Of a stretch of 64,000 bases of DNA, positions 8,554 through 16,740 are shown one piece after another. Each line of letters opens with the position of its first letter. Position 1 is the stretch's first letter. Under the pieces are notes generated by a model. It searched no databases and had not been told where the DNA came from. It was given only the letters and a program-made list of their open reading frames with translations. Made by a program: the position numbers and the translations under genes. The stretch is from the NCBI GenBank assembly GCA_963736055.1, contig CAVTNM010000008.1:806001-870000 (forward strand), in the 5' to 3' direction. This stretch comes from AC-32 sp963736055. Its GTDB lineage: Bacteria > Actinomycetota > Thermoleophilia > Gaiellales > Gaiellaceae.

Positions 8554-9987
8554 CTAGGTGCCTGTCGGAAGGGCCTTTTCCCGTGGAAACGGTCGTGGCG
8601 CGGCGACGCTCGCCGCCGGGAGCGACAGCGTGAAGACCGTTCGTCCCGGCGGTGAGGCCAGGTCGATCGTGCCGTCCATCAGCTCGGCCAGCTCCTTCGC
8701 GATCGCCAGGCCGAGCCCGCTGCCGGACGCTCTCGTGCCCTCGAGCCTGTAGAAGCGCTCGAAGAGCTGATCGCGGCGCTCGGCGGGGATCTCGGCACCG
8801 TCGTCCTCGACCTCCAGAACCGCACGCCCCTCGCGCAGCTCCGCCCGCAGCCGGACTGCTGTGCCCGGCGAGGTGTGCAGGAGGGCATTCTCGACCAGAA
8901 TCCGCCCGATCTGGAGGGCGCGCAGCTCGTCGGCGTCCGCCGAGACCGGCTCGGAGGACGCCACCTCGAGCGAGTGCTCCGTTCCCTGGGCGACGGGCCT
9001 GAACTCCTCGGCGACCTCCTCGGCGAGCGCCGCGAGGTCGACCGGCTCGCGGTCCACGGTGAGGCGACCCGCATCGAGACGGGTCAGGTCGAGCAGGTCG
9101 GACGCGAGCTTCGTCAACCGGTCGACCTGCTCGCGCATCGAGGCCAGGAACGAGCGCCGTGTGGGCTCGTCGAGCTCCTCGTCGTCAAGGAGCTCGAGGA
9201 AGCCGCCCAGCGAGAACAACGGCGTGCGCAGCTCGTGTGAGGCGTTGGCGACGAACTCACGGCGCGCGTCGTCCAGCTGGGCCAGGCGCACGCGCATGCG
9301 CTCGAACGCGTCGGCGAGCCTTCGAAGCTCGCCTCCGCCCGAGTCGTGCACGGGCTCGTCGAAGCGACCGCTCGCGATCCGATCGGCCGCCCGCTCGAGC
9401 TTGCGGACGCGCCGCGCGAACATCCAGGCGCCGCCGTACCCCAGCAGCAGAGCGATCAGCAGGCCGGCGCCGGCAGCCAGGAGCAGGCGCTTTTGTACCA
9501 GGTGGACGCTCCCGAACTGGTTCTGCACCGAGTCGCGGAGCACCAGCGAGTACTGCCCCTGCGATCCGAGGACCGGCACCGCGGCCTCCGCGTAGTGGTC
9601 GTCTCCCTCTCGCACGGTCCCGTGTTTCGCGCGACCCGTCATCGTCGCCTGGACCGCCACCGGGTCGTTCTCGACGTCGCTCGAGTCCTGCCCTCCCGCC
9701 GTGTCCTGGATGACGAGCGGGATGTCCGGCAGCTGCGCCATCAGGATCACACGCGCTCCCGTCCTCGTCGCGATCGCCTCCGCCACGTCGGGGTCGTTGA
9801 TCGCACTCGCTGGGAGATGCGAGCCGGCACGCGCCGCCGCACGCTCGAGCTGCGAGACGCGGGTGTTGACCAGCCGGCTCTCGAGCGAGGGCACGACCGC
9901 CACGTAGACGATCGCCAGCGCGATCGCGACAACCGCCAGCAGCGCAAGGCTGAGCTGGGCGCCGACGCTCCGGAACGGATTGCTCAT
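8554..9987 (-). CDS. Sensor histidine kinase (MprB/BaeS-like)
   Basis: A 477-residue HAMP-type histidine kinase. It has one transmembrane segment near 11-32, an extracytoplasmic sensor of about 130 residues, a second segment near 165-190, and a HAMP region (FARRVRKLERAADRIASGRF). HisKA follows with the phospho-acceptor in FVANASHELRTPLFSLGG, then HATPase_c with the N box (GRILVENALLHT), EVEDDGAEIP and GSGLGLAIAKELAELMDG. The ATG overlaps the response-regulator stop (ATGA), so the two are co-translated. The HtrA gene downstream suggests it senses envelope damage. Confidence 0.9.
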   Translation of the reverse strand: MSNPFRSVGAQLSLALLAVVAIALAIVYVAVVPSLESRLVNTRVSQLERAAARAGSHLPASAINDPDVAEAIATRTGARVILMAQLPDIPLVIQDTAGGQDSSDVENDPVAVQATMTGRAKHGTVREGDDHYAEAAVPVLGSQGQYSLVLRDSVQNQFGSVHLVQKRLLLAAGAGLLIALLLGYGGAWMFARRVRKLERAADRIASGRFDEPVHDSGGGELRRLADAFERMRVRLAQLDDARREFVANASHELRTPLFSLGGFLELLDDEELDEPTRRSFLASMREQVDRLTKLASDLLDLTRLDAGRLTVDREPVDLAALAEEVAEEFRPVAQGTEHSLEVASSEPVSADADELRALQIGRILVENALLHTSPGTAVRLRAELREGRAVLEVEDDGAEIPAERRDQLFERFYRLEGTRASGSGLGLAIAKELAELMDGTIDLASPPGRTVFTLSLPAASVAAPRPFPREKALPTGT

Positions 9988-10676
9988 CGACGGAATCGGT
10001 AGCCGACGCCGCGGACGGTGAGGATGAACTCGGGGGCGCGGGGATCACGCTCGAGCTTCTCGCGCAAGTGCCGCACGTGGACGTCGATCGTCCGAGGCTC
10101 GCGATACTCGGAGCCGCCCCAGAGCGCCTGCAGCAGCATCTCGCGGGTGTAGACGCGGCCGGGGTGCGCGGCGAGCGTCCGCAACAGCTCGAACTCGACA
10201 TAGGTGAGCTGAACAGGCTTGTCGTGGACCTCGACGTCCCGCCTGCCGAGGTCGATCCGCAGGCCGTCGACCTCGATTGCCTGCTCGTCCTGAGCGGGTG
10301 TGGCGGTGGCCGCGCGTCGCAGGAGTGCCCTGACCCGGCTTCGGAACTCCCGGATCGAGAACGGCTTCGTGATGTAGTCGTCGGCGCCGAGCTCCAGGCC
10401 GACCACCTTGTCGAGCTCGTCGTCGCGGGCGGTCAGCATGATGATCGGCACGGTGCTGGAGGCGCGAAGGCGCTTGCACACCTCGAGCCCGTCCAGCTTC
10501 GGGAGCATCAGGTCGAGGACGACGAGATCGACGTGCTGCTCGGCGAAGCGGTCGAGTGCCTCCTGCCCGTCACGCGCCTGAACCACCGTGAACCCGTCTC
10601 GTTCGAGCGGGTACGCGAGGAGCTTCTGAACGGAGTCCTCGTCGTCGACGAGCAGGATGGTGGAGGAGTCGGGCAT
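9984..10676 (-). CDS. OmpR/PhoB-family response regulator
   Basis: A 230-residue regulator. The receiver domain (about 7-120) has the acidic pair DDED at 11-14, phospho-acceptor Asp55 in VVLDLMLPK, MLTARDDE and the lysine of YITKPFS. A winged-helix output domain follows (about 135-230, with EFELLRTLAAHPGRVYTRE and TIDVHVRHLREKLE). I choose the ATG at 10676 because the receiver homology starts there. A GTG at 10697 in the same frame is possible and has an AGGA upstream. It is the first gene of the RR-HK-HtrA series. Confidence 0.9.
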   Translation of the reverse strand: MPDSSTILLVDDEDSVQKLLAYPLERDGFTVVQARDGQEALDRFAEQHVDLVVLDLMLPKLDGLEVCKRLRASSTVPIIMLTARDDELDKVVGLELGADDYITKPFSIREFRSRVRALLRRAATATPAQDEQAIEVDGLRIDLGRRDVEVHDKPVQLTYVEFELLRTLAAHPGRVYTREMLLQALWGGSEYREPRTIDVHVRHLREKLERDPRAPEFILTVRGVGYRFRR

Positions 10677-10711
10677 CGGCAGCGCCTGCCGGCGCACGTC
10701 GGTCTTCGTCC

Positions 10712-10718
10712 TACTATA
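10712..10718. promoter_or_regulatory. Overlapping divergent -10 elements
   Basis: The sequence CTACTATAGC reads TACTAT on the plus strand (10712-10717, 9 nt before the M28-like start) and TATAGT on the minus strand (10718-10713, toward the response regulator). The two promoters would compete for polymerase. Confidence 0.45.
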
Positions 10719-10726
10719 GCCAGCGT

Positions 10727-12607
10727 ATGGCGGCGCTCCCGCCCCGTTCCGCGCGGCGACGCCCGCGCCCAGGCTCGCTCGAGCGCCCGGTCAGCGGACG
10801 TCTCTACCGCGGCACATGGCTGCTCGTGGGGATCCCGCTGCTCGCGGCGGCCTTCAGCGTGCACAAGGTCGAGCCCTTGCCGGCTCCGCAGGATGTGCTG
10901 CCTGCGTCGTTCGACCGCTTCGCGGCGGTGGAGGTCGCATCCCAGCTCGCGCACCTCTATCCGGACCGGATGCCGGGCACCGCAGGCGCGGCCGGAGCCG
11001 CGGACTTCGTGCGCCAGCAGCTCGCGCCGTACGGCCTCAAGGTGGTGTCGGACCGCTTCCGCGCCGACCTCCCGGGACACGGGGAGCAGACGCTGGAGAA
11101 CCAGACGGTGACGGTGCCCGGCCGCTCTCCGGACGAGATCGTGGTGATGGCGCACCGGGACGACGACGGAACCGGCCCCGGCGCCAACGACAACGCATCG
11201 GGAATCGCGGCGCTGATCCAGCTGGCGCGTTCGTACGGCTCACCGGAAGGGTCACGGCCCGTGAGCCCGCTGCACACGCTGGTGTTCGTCGCGACCGACG
11301 GCGGGGCCTTCGGAGCGCTCGGCGCGAAGCGGTTTGCCGAGCGGCATCGCGGAAAGGTGGTCGCGGCGCTCGACCTCACGGCCCTCGCCTCGCGCGGGCC
11401 TCCACGCGTGGTGCTCGCGGGAACGGAGCCGCGGCTGGCATCCCCGGGGCTCGTCGAGACTGCGGCCGAACGCGTGCTCGAGCAGGCGGGCCGCAGGCCG
11501 GCACACCCTGGTTGGCTCGGCCAGTTGATCGATCTCGCCTTCCCGTTCACCCTCTACGAGCAGGGCCCGCTGCTCGCGCACGGCCTCCCGGCGCTGACCC
11601 TGACGAGCGGGAGCGAGCGGCCGCCGGCCTCGTTTCCCGACCAGCCGTCCCGGCTCAACGGTGTCCGCCTTGCACAGCTGGGGCGCGCCGCACAACAGAC
11701 CTTGCGCTGGTTCGACTCCGGAGCCGAGCTCGCCCCGGGGACGGCCGCCTACGTCTACTTCGGCCCGCGCGTCCTACCCGGGTGGGCGATCGAGCTCGTC
11801 CTGATCGCCGCACTCGTGCCGTTCATGGTCGCAACCGTGGATCTCTTCGCGCGCTGCCGGCGGCGGCACATCCAACTCGCACCGGCCCTGCGGAGCTACC
11901 GCAGCCGGTTCGGCTTCTGGCTCTGGGTCGCGATCGTGTTCGAGCTCTTCGCGCTCCTTGGCTTCTGGCCTGCGGCCCCATCCGTGCCGCTGCCTCTCGA
12001 CGCAGCCCCCGCCACGGACTGGCCGGTTCTCGCCCTCATCGGGCTCGTGATCCTCAGCGTGCTCGGCTGGCTGGTCGCCCGCGCCCGGCTCGTCCCGCGG
12101 AGAGCGGTGACGGCGTCCGAGGAGCTGGCGGGGACCACCGCGGCCCTGCTCTCGCTCGGCGTCATCGCCTTGCTCGTCCTGGCGACCAACCCATTCGCGC
12201 TCGTCTTCCTGCTGCCGTCGCTGCATGCCTGGCTGTGGCTGCCTCACTACCGGAGCAGGCCTCTGTGGGCACGCGCCGCGCTCCTGGCGGCGGGGTTTCT
12301 CGGGCCGTTGCTGCTGCTGGGATCGCTGGGGCTGCGCTACGACCTCGGCCTGGACGCACCGTGGTACCTCGCCGAGCTGACTGCCGCCGGCTATGTGAAG
12401 CTCCCCGCCGTCGTGATCGCCGTCGGCTGGCTGGCGGCGGCCGGCCAGGTCGCCGCTCTCGCCGCCGGCCGGTATGCGCCGTATCCCAGCGCTTCGGAAC
12501 GACCCCCTCGGGGGCCTCTGCGGGAAGCAATTCGGCGAGTCGTGCTTACAGTTAGGGACACCAGGAAGCGCACACCCGAAAGCGAACGAAAGGCTCTGGA
12601 GGCTTGA
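10727..12607 (+). CDS. M28 peptidase-like membrane protein with degenerate active site
   Basis: A 626-residue protein with a membrane segment near 31-46, an M28 aminopeptidase-like domain (about 65-345) and five or six hydrophobic segments to the C-terminus. Two metal ligands seem present: His143 in VVMAHRDDDG and Asp155 in GANDNASG. The family's catalytic Glu-Glu pair (usually DGEE-x-G) aligns by eye with DGGAFG at 191-196, so both glutamates are missing. The last histidine ligand also seems lost (LIDLAFPF in place of a D-H motif). The role may be binding or structural. No Shine-Dalgarno is visible; a -10-like TACTAT is 9 nt upstream. It is coupled to the sortase gene. Confidence 0.8.
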   Translation: MAALPPRSARRRPRPGSLERPVSGRLYRGTWLLVGIPLLAAAFSVHKVEPLPAPQDVLPASFDRFAAVEVASQLAHLYPDRMPGTAGAAGAADFVRQQLAPYGLKVVSDRFRADLPGHGEQTLENQTVTVPGRSPDEIVVMAHRDDDGTGPGANDNASGIAALIQLARSYGSPEGSRPVSPLHTLVFVATDGGAFGALGAKRFAERHRGKVVAALDLTALASRGPPRVVLAGTEPRLASPGLVETAAERVLEQAGRRPAHPGWLGQLIDLAFPFTLYEQGPLLAHGLPALTLTSGSERPPASFPDQPSRLNGVRLAQLGRAAQQTLRWFDSGAELAPGTAAYVYFGPRVLPGWAIELVLIAALVPFMVATVDLFARCRRRHIQLAPALRSYRSRFGFWLWVAIVFELFALLGFWPAAPSVPLPLDAAPATDWPVLALIGLVILSVLGWLVARARLVPRRAVTASEELAGTTAALLSLGVIALLVLATNPFALVFLLPSLHAWLWLPHYRSRPLWARAALLAAGFLGPLLLLGSLGLRYDLGLDAPWYLAELTAAGYVKLPAVVIAVGWLAAAGQVAALAAGRYAPYPSASERPPRGPLREAIRRVVLTVRDTRKRTPESERKALEA

Positions 12608-12609
12608 GC

Positions 12610-13350
12610 GTGAGACGACTGACGAGAATCGCGGGCACTGTGATGCTCCTGGCCGGGGTGGCTGTCCTCGCCTGGGTGCTCGTGGTCTGGCGCTGGCAGG
12701 ACCCCTTCACCGCCGCCTACACGCACTGGAAGCAGCACCAGCTGTCCGAGAGCTACAAGCACCGGTTCGCCGAGTACCGCCCCGTACCGGCTGCCCGGGC
12801 AGCCACCGTCTCGGTCCCGGTCGCAACGGTCCGCAAGACGATCGCGCAGGAGGCGCGTCGGTACCGGATTCACTCTGAGCGCGGTCAGGCGATCGGCCGC
12901 ATCCAGGTCCCGCGGCTGGGCCTGAACATGGTCCTCGTGAACGGGACCGACCACGACTCGCTCACCAAGGGGCCAGGCCGCGATCGCAGAAGCTACATGC
13001 CGGGCGAGGGCCAGCTCGTGTACATCGCGGGCCACCGCACGACCTACCTCGCTCCCTTCGCGCACATCGAGCGCCTACGGAGCGGCGACCCGGTGACCCT
13101 GGAAGTGCCCTACGGGACGTTCCGCTACCGCGTCTTCAAGCACGAGGTCGTGGACGCCAACGACCTGGCGGTCCTGCGCTCACACGGCCGCGAGGTCGTC
13201 GAGCTGCAGGCCTGCCACCCGCGCTTCTTCGCGACGCAGCGGTACATCGCCTACGCGCGGCTCGTTCGGGTCGAGCCGCGAGGAGGCTCGGCCTTCGAGC
13301 CGCCCGCGACGGCGCTCGCAGCCGCACCGTTGGCCGCACAGCAGGGTTGA
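12610..13350 (+). CDS. Class E-like sortase
   Basis: A membrane-anchored transpeptidase of 246 residues that attaches or cross-links surface proteins. There is one N-terminal transmembrane segment (about 8-28). The catalytic set reads His142 in YIAGHRTTYLAPF, Cys202 in ELQACHPRFF and Arg211 in TQRYIAYARL. The class assignment rests on the Cys-His-Pro context and domain length and is tentative. I choose the GTG at 12610: a GGAGG sits 7 nt before it. A TTG two codons earlier overlaps the previous stop. No LPxTG-type substrate is seen nearby. Confidence 0.83.
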   Translation: MRRLTRIAGTVMLLAGVAVLAWVLVVWRWQDPFTAAYTHWKQHQLSESYKHRFAEYRPVPAARAATVSVPVATVRKTIAQEARRYRIHSERGQAIGRIQVPRLGLNMVLVNGTDHDSLTKGPGRDRRSYMPGEGQLVYIAGHRTTYLAPFAHIERLRSGDPVTLEVPYGTFRYRVFKHEVVDANDLAVLRSHGREVVELQACHPRFFATQRYIAYARLVRVEPRGGSAFEPPATALAAAPLAAQQG

Positions 13351-13354
13351 CCGG

Positions 13355-13372
13355 CCTCAGGCGAGCCTGAGG
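13355..13372. terminator. Palindromic hairpin between convergent sortase and moeA genes
   Basis: CCTCAGGC-GA-GCCTGAGG forms an 8-bp perfect stem just after the sortase stop and over the moeA stop. It could serve as a bidirectional terminator, although no T-run follows on either side. Confidence 0.4.
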
Positions 13373-14553
13373 TAACGGACCGGCGAGCCGGCCGGCAGGA
13401 CGCCCTCGCCTCGCGGCAAGTGAAGGAGCGCGTCGGCTCCCGATGCCCTGGCGATCATGTGCGACTCCTGTCCGCTCAGCGGCTCGAGCACGACCGCCTC
13501 GTCACCGTCGAGCAGCGCCCGTGCCCGCACGAGCTCGTCGCGATGCGGATTCAGTTTTGTCTCCGACCCGAGCTTCCCGGGCATGTACCGCGGCAGCGGC
13601 CGGCCGTGGCCCTGAAGCGCGAGCACGGCGGGGCGCACGAACAGCTCGAAGCCCACCAGCGACGAGACGGGATTCCCGGGCAGCCCGAAGACGAGCGTGG
13701 AGCCGCGCACGCCGAACGAGACCGGTTTGCCCGGCTTGACCGCCACCCGCCAGAAGACCTCTTCGACGCCGAGCTCGGCCTCCACCCGCCGAACGAGGTC
13801 ATGCGGCCCGACCGAGACGCCGCCCGAGGTCACGAGCACGTCCCGCTCGAGCCCCCGCGTGAGCGCCTCGCGATGAGCATCCTCGGTATCGGCCACTGCC
13901 GGGAGGCGTTCGGCGCGAGCGCCTGCCGAGGCGAGCTGCGACACGAGGATCAGCCCGTTGGCTTCGTAGACCTCGCCCGGCCCAAGCGGCTCGCCCGGCC
14001 GGCGAAGCTCGGTTCCCGTGGCGAGCACGGCGGCCCGCGGTTGCGCTCCGCACAGTACTTCTGGCACGCCGGCCGCGGCGAGCGCTCCCAGCTGCGCGGG
14101 GCCCAGGCGGACGCCGGCCTCGGCCACGACCTCGCCGGCACGGACGTCGCCGCCACGAGGCCGGACGTTCGCAGCGGCATCGAGCGGCTCGCCGATGTCG
14201 ATCGCGTTGTCATGCTCGACAACATACTCGATCGGGACGACGGCATCGGCTCCGTCCGGAACCGCGCCGCCGGTCGCGATCGCCATCGCCTCACCGGCAC
14301 GCAGCTCACGCTCGGCCGGACGTCCGGCTGCGATGCGCCCGACGACGGGAAGGCTTCCCGGCGCGTCCGTCGCACGGAGCGCGAAACCGTCCATCGCCGA
14401 GCTTGTGAACGGCGGAAGGTCGACGAGAGCACGCGCCTGCTCGGCCAGCACGCGGCCCGCTGCCTCCTCGAGGGGAACGCGCTCCGCACGCAGAGGGCGC
14501 ACGCGCTCGAGAATCAGGCGCTGCGCCTCGTCGATCGTCAAGAGCTCGGCCAC
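13357..14553 (-). CDS. moeA: Molybdopterin molybdenumtransferase MoeA
   Basis: Inserts molybdate into adenylated molybdopterin. The 398-residue length is typical. Characteristic blocks include PPFTSSAMDGFALRA near 46-60, GEAMAIATGGAVPDGADAVVP (quoted: AIATGGAVPDGADAVVP) near 90-106, LATGTEL, and the active-site loop VTSGGVSVGPHDLV near 245-258. VKPGKPVSFG and VFGLPGNPVSSLVGFE follow. The GTG start is followed directly by AELLTIDEAQRL. It converges on the sortase gene and is divergent from a GT2 gene. It complements moaC and mogA at 2.7-3.6 kb. Confidence 0.93.
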   Translation of the reverse strand: MAELLTIDEAQRLILERVRPLRAERVPLEEAAGRVLAEQARALVDLPPFTSSAMDGFALRATDAPGSLPVVGRIAAGRPAERELRAGEAMAIATGGAVPDGADAVVPIEYVVEHDNAIDIGEPLDAAANVRPRGGDVRAGEVVAEAGVRLGPAQLGALAAAGVPEVLCGAQPRAAVLATGTELRRPGEPLGPGEVYEANGLILVSQLASAGARAERLPAVADTEDAHREALTRGLERDVLVTSGGVSVGPHDLVRRVEAELGVEEVFWRVAVKPGKPVSFGVRGSTLVFGLPGNPVSSLVGFELFVRPAVLALQGHGRPLPRYMPGKLGSETKLNPHRDELVRARALLDGDEAVVLEPLSGQESHMIARASGADALLHLPRGEGVLPAGSPVRYLRLA

Positions 14554-14581
14554 GACCGCCGCATACCGTACGCGCGGCGGA

Positions 14582-14587
14582 TAGGCT
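14582..14587 (+). promoter_or_regulatory. Putative -10 element of a leaderless GT2 gene
   Basis: TAGGCT lies 8 nt before the GTG at 14596, and no Shine-Dalgarno sequence is present in between. Confidence 0.4.
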
Positions 14588-14595
14588 CAGCCGCC

Positions 14596-15534
14596 GTGAT
14601 CTCGGTCGTCGTCCCCGTGCACGACGAGGAGCGGACGGTGGCGCTCCTCTACGAGGAGCTCGACTCCGCGCTCCAGCCGCTGGGTCAGCCCTGGGAAGCG
14701 GTGTTCGTTGACGACGGCTCGACCGACGGCTCGTTCTCGGCTCTCACCCGCCTCCACGACGCGAAGGACAACGTGCGTGTGATCCGCCTGCGGCGGAACT
14801 TCGGCAAGGCGACCGCCCTCGCAACCGGATTCGCCAGTGCGGAGGGTGAGATCGTCGTCACGATCGACGCCGATCTCCAGGACGACCCGGCCGAGATCCC
14901 CCGCCTGCTCGCAAAGCTCGACGAGGGCTTCGACCTCGTCACCGGCTGGAAGTCCCACCGCCGCGACCCGCTGAGCCGCCGCGTACCTTCGAAGATCTTC
15001 AACTGGGTCACGGGGCGGGTGTCCGGGCTGCGCCTCCACGACCTGAACTGCGGGCTCAAGGCGTATCGCGCCGAGGTCGTCCGCAACCTGCGCCTCTACG
15101 GCGAGCTTCACCGCTTCATCCCGGTGCTGGCCCACTATCGCGGGCACCGGATCGCCGAGCTGCCGGTCAACCACCGCCCGCGAGAGCACGGCCGCTCGCG
15201 CTACGGCATGGAGCGATATGTCCGAGGCTTTCTCGACCTGTTGACGGTCTCGTTCATCGGCCGTTACCGCTACCGGCCGCTGCACCTCTTCGGCGGGCTG
15301 GGGCTCTTGCTCGGCGCGGCGGGCTTCGCGGTGCTGCTCTACCTCACGGTCCTCAAGCTCGACGGGCACGCGATCGGGCAGCGGCCCCTGCTCATCCTCG
15401 GCGTGCTGCTCGTGGTGGTGGGCCTCCAGTTTTTCTCGCTCGGCCTGATCAGCGAGTTGATCACGAGCCAGCACGAGGAGCGTGCAGACGCCCGCGAGCG
15501 GACGGAGCTGCACGTCGAGGAAATCCTCTCGTAG
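14596..15534 (+). CDS. GT2 polyprenyl-phosphate glycosyltransferase (DPM1/GtrB-like)
   Basis: A 312-residue family 2 glycosyltransferase that transfers a sugar from a nucleotide donor to a polyprenyl phosphate lipid. It has VISVVVPVHDEE at the start, VFVDDGSTDGS (37-47), TIDADLQDDPAE (89-100) and DLNCGLKAYRAEV. Two C-terminal transmembrane helices (about 233-255 and 266-288) are the GtrB layout. Start GTG at 14596 fits both homology and the leaderless promoter; the open frame upstream is antisense to moeA. It begins an envelope glycosylation group with the GT4 and DUF2079 genes. Confidence 0.85.
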   Translation: MISVVVPVHDEERTVALLYEELDSALQPLGQPWEAVFVDDGSTDGSFSALTRLHDAKDNVRVIRLRRNFGKATALATGFASAEGEIVVTIDADLQDDPAEIPRLLAKLDEGFDLVTGWKSHRRDPLSRRVPSKIFNWVTGRVSGLRLHDLNCGLKAYRAEVVRNLRLYGELHRFIPVLAHYRGHRIAELPVNHRPREHGRSRYGMERYVRGFLDLLTVSFIGRYRYRPLHLFGGLGLLLGAAGFAVLLYLTVLKLDGHAIGQRPLLILGVLLVVVGLQFFSLGLISELITSQHEERADARERTELHVEEILS

Positions 15535-15648
15535 CGGTCGCACGTTCGACACGAGATCGACACAGACACGCGCGTCCGCGCTCGATACGCTCTCGGCGGG
15601 GAGGAGGCCGGGCGCGCCTGAACTACGGGTAGCTGGGCCCCTCGCCTG

Positions 15649-16713
15649 ATGCGCGTCCTCTACTTCGGGACCTACGAGCGCGACTATCCGCGCAATGCGC
15701 AGGTGATCTCGTGTCTCCGCCGGGCGGGGGTCGAGGTGGAGGAGCACCACTTCGGCGTCTGGGAAGGAAGGCGGGACAGCTGGAGCGCCGGGCCGAGCGC
15801 CGCCGCGCGCCTCGCGCTCGCCGAGCTCCGGCTCCTCCGGCGGCCCGACTGCGAGTTCGACGTCGTAGTCGTCGGCTACCCGGGCCACCTGGACCTGGCG
15901 GCTGCCCGGCGGGCTGCCCGCGGACGGCCGGTCGTCTTCAACCCGCTCGTATCGCTGTCGGACACGTTCGTCGCCGATCGCGGGCGCTTTCGTGACGGCT
16001 CGCTCCCGGCCCGAGCGCTCGGGGCGATCGACCGCCACGCGCTGCGCGCCGCCGACCTCGTCGTGGCCGACACCCAGGCGAACGCCGACCACCTCGCCTC
16101 GCTCGCACACCTTCAGCCGGACCGGATCGCGGTCGCCTTCGTCGGCGCGGAGGAGCGGCTCTTCAGGCCGCACTGGGCGCCCGAGCAGCCGTTCACGGCG
16201 CTCTTCGTCGGGAAGCTGATTCCGCTCCACGGCCTCGAGACGATCCTCGCCGCGGCCCGCATGGCCCCCGAGCTACGGCTGCGGCTCGTCGGGAGCGGCC
16301 AACTGGAGTCGCAGCTCGCGCAGCGCCCTGACAACGTCGAATGGGTCCCCTGGGTCGAGTACGAGCGGCTGCCCGAGGAGCTGCACCGGGCGAGCTGTGC
16401 GCTCGGGATCTTCGGCGACTCCGACAAGGCGCAGCGGGTGATCCCCAACAAAGCCTTCCAGGCGCTCGCGTGCGGGACGCCGCTCGTCACCGCCGACACG
16501 CCCGCGGCGCGAGAGCTGCTCGTGCACGAGCGGAGCGCGCTGCTCGTCCCACCCGCGGACCCCGGCGCCCTCGCTGCGGCGCTTCGCCGGCTGGCCGCTG
16601 ACCCGGCTCTCGCGGAGGCCCTCGGCGCGGGCGGTCTCGCCGCCTACCGCGAAGCCGCGAGCGAGGAGGTCCTCGGCGCCCGCTGGCGCGGTCTCCTCGA
16701 GGCACTCGGCTAG
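15649..16713 (+). CDS. GT4 glycosyltransferase
   Basis: A 354-residue GT-B fold transferase of unknown acceptor. The N-terminal half starts MRVLYFGTYERDYPRNAQV, a pattern seen in group 1 glycosyltransferases. The C-terminal donor domain has FVGKLIPLHGLETILAA (about 183-199) and KAQRVIPNKAFQALACGTPLV followed by ADTPAARELL (quoted separately: IPNKAFQALACGTPLV). A 114-bp gap separates it from the GT2 gene. Its neighbours suggest cell-wall or capsule polymer synthesis, which is inference. Confidence 0.8.
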   Translation: MRVLYFGTYERDYPRNAQVISCLRRAGVEVEEHHFGVWEGRRDSWSAGPSAAARLALAELRLLRRPDCEFDVVVVGYPGHLDLAAARRAARGRPVVFNPLVSLSDTFVADRGRFRDGSLPARALGAIDRHALRAADLVVADTQANADHLASLAHLQPDRIAVAFVGAEERLFRPHWAPEQPFTALFVGKLIPLHGLETILAAARMAPELRLRLVGSGQLESQLAQRPDNVEWVPWVEYERLPEELHRASCALGIFGDSDKAQRVIPNKAFQALACGTPLVTADTPAARELLVHERSALLVPPADPGALAAALRRLAADPALAEALGAGGLAAYREAASEEVLGARWRGLLEALG

Positions 16714-16724
16714 GCCCGCCGCTC

Positions 16725-16730
16725 TAGCAT
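16725..16730 (+). promoter_or_regulatory. Putative -10 element of a leaderless DUF2079 gene
   Basis: TAGCAT is 10 nt before the ATG at 16741, the same hexamer and spacing as upstream of the small gene at 3714. Confidence 0.4.
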
Positions 16731-16740
16731 CCTCAGCTCC

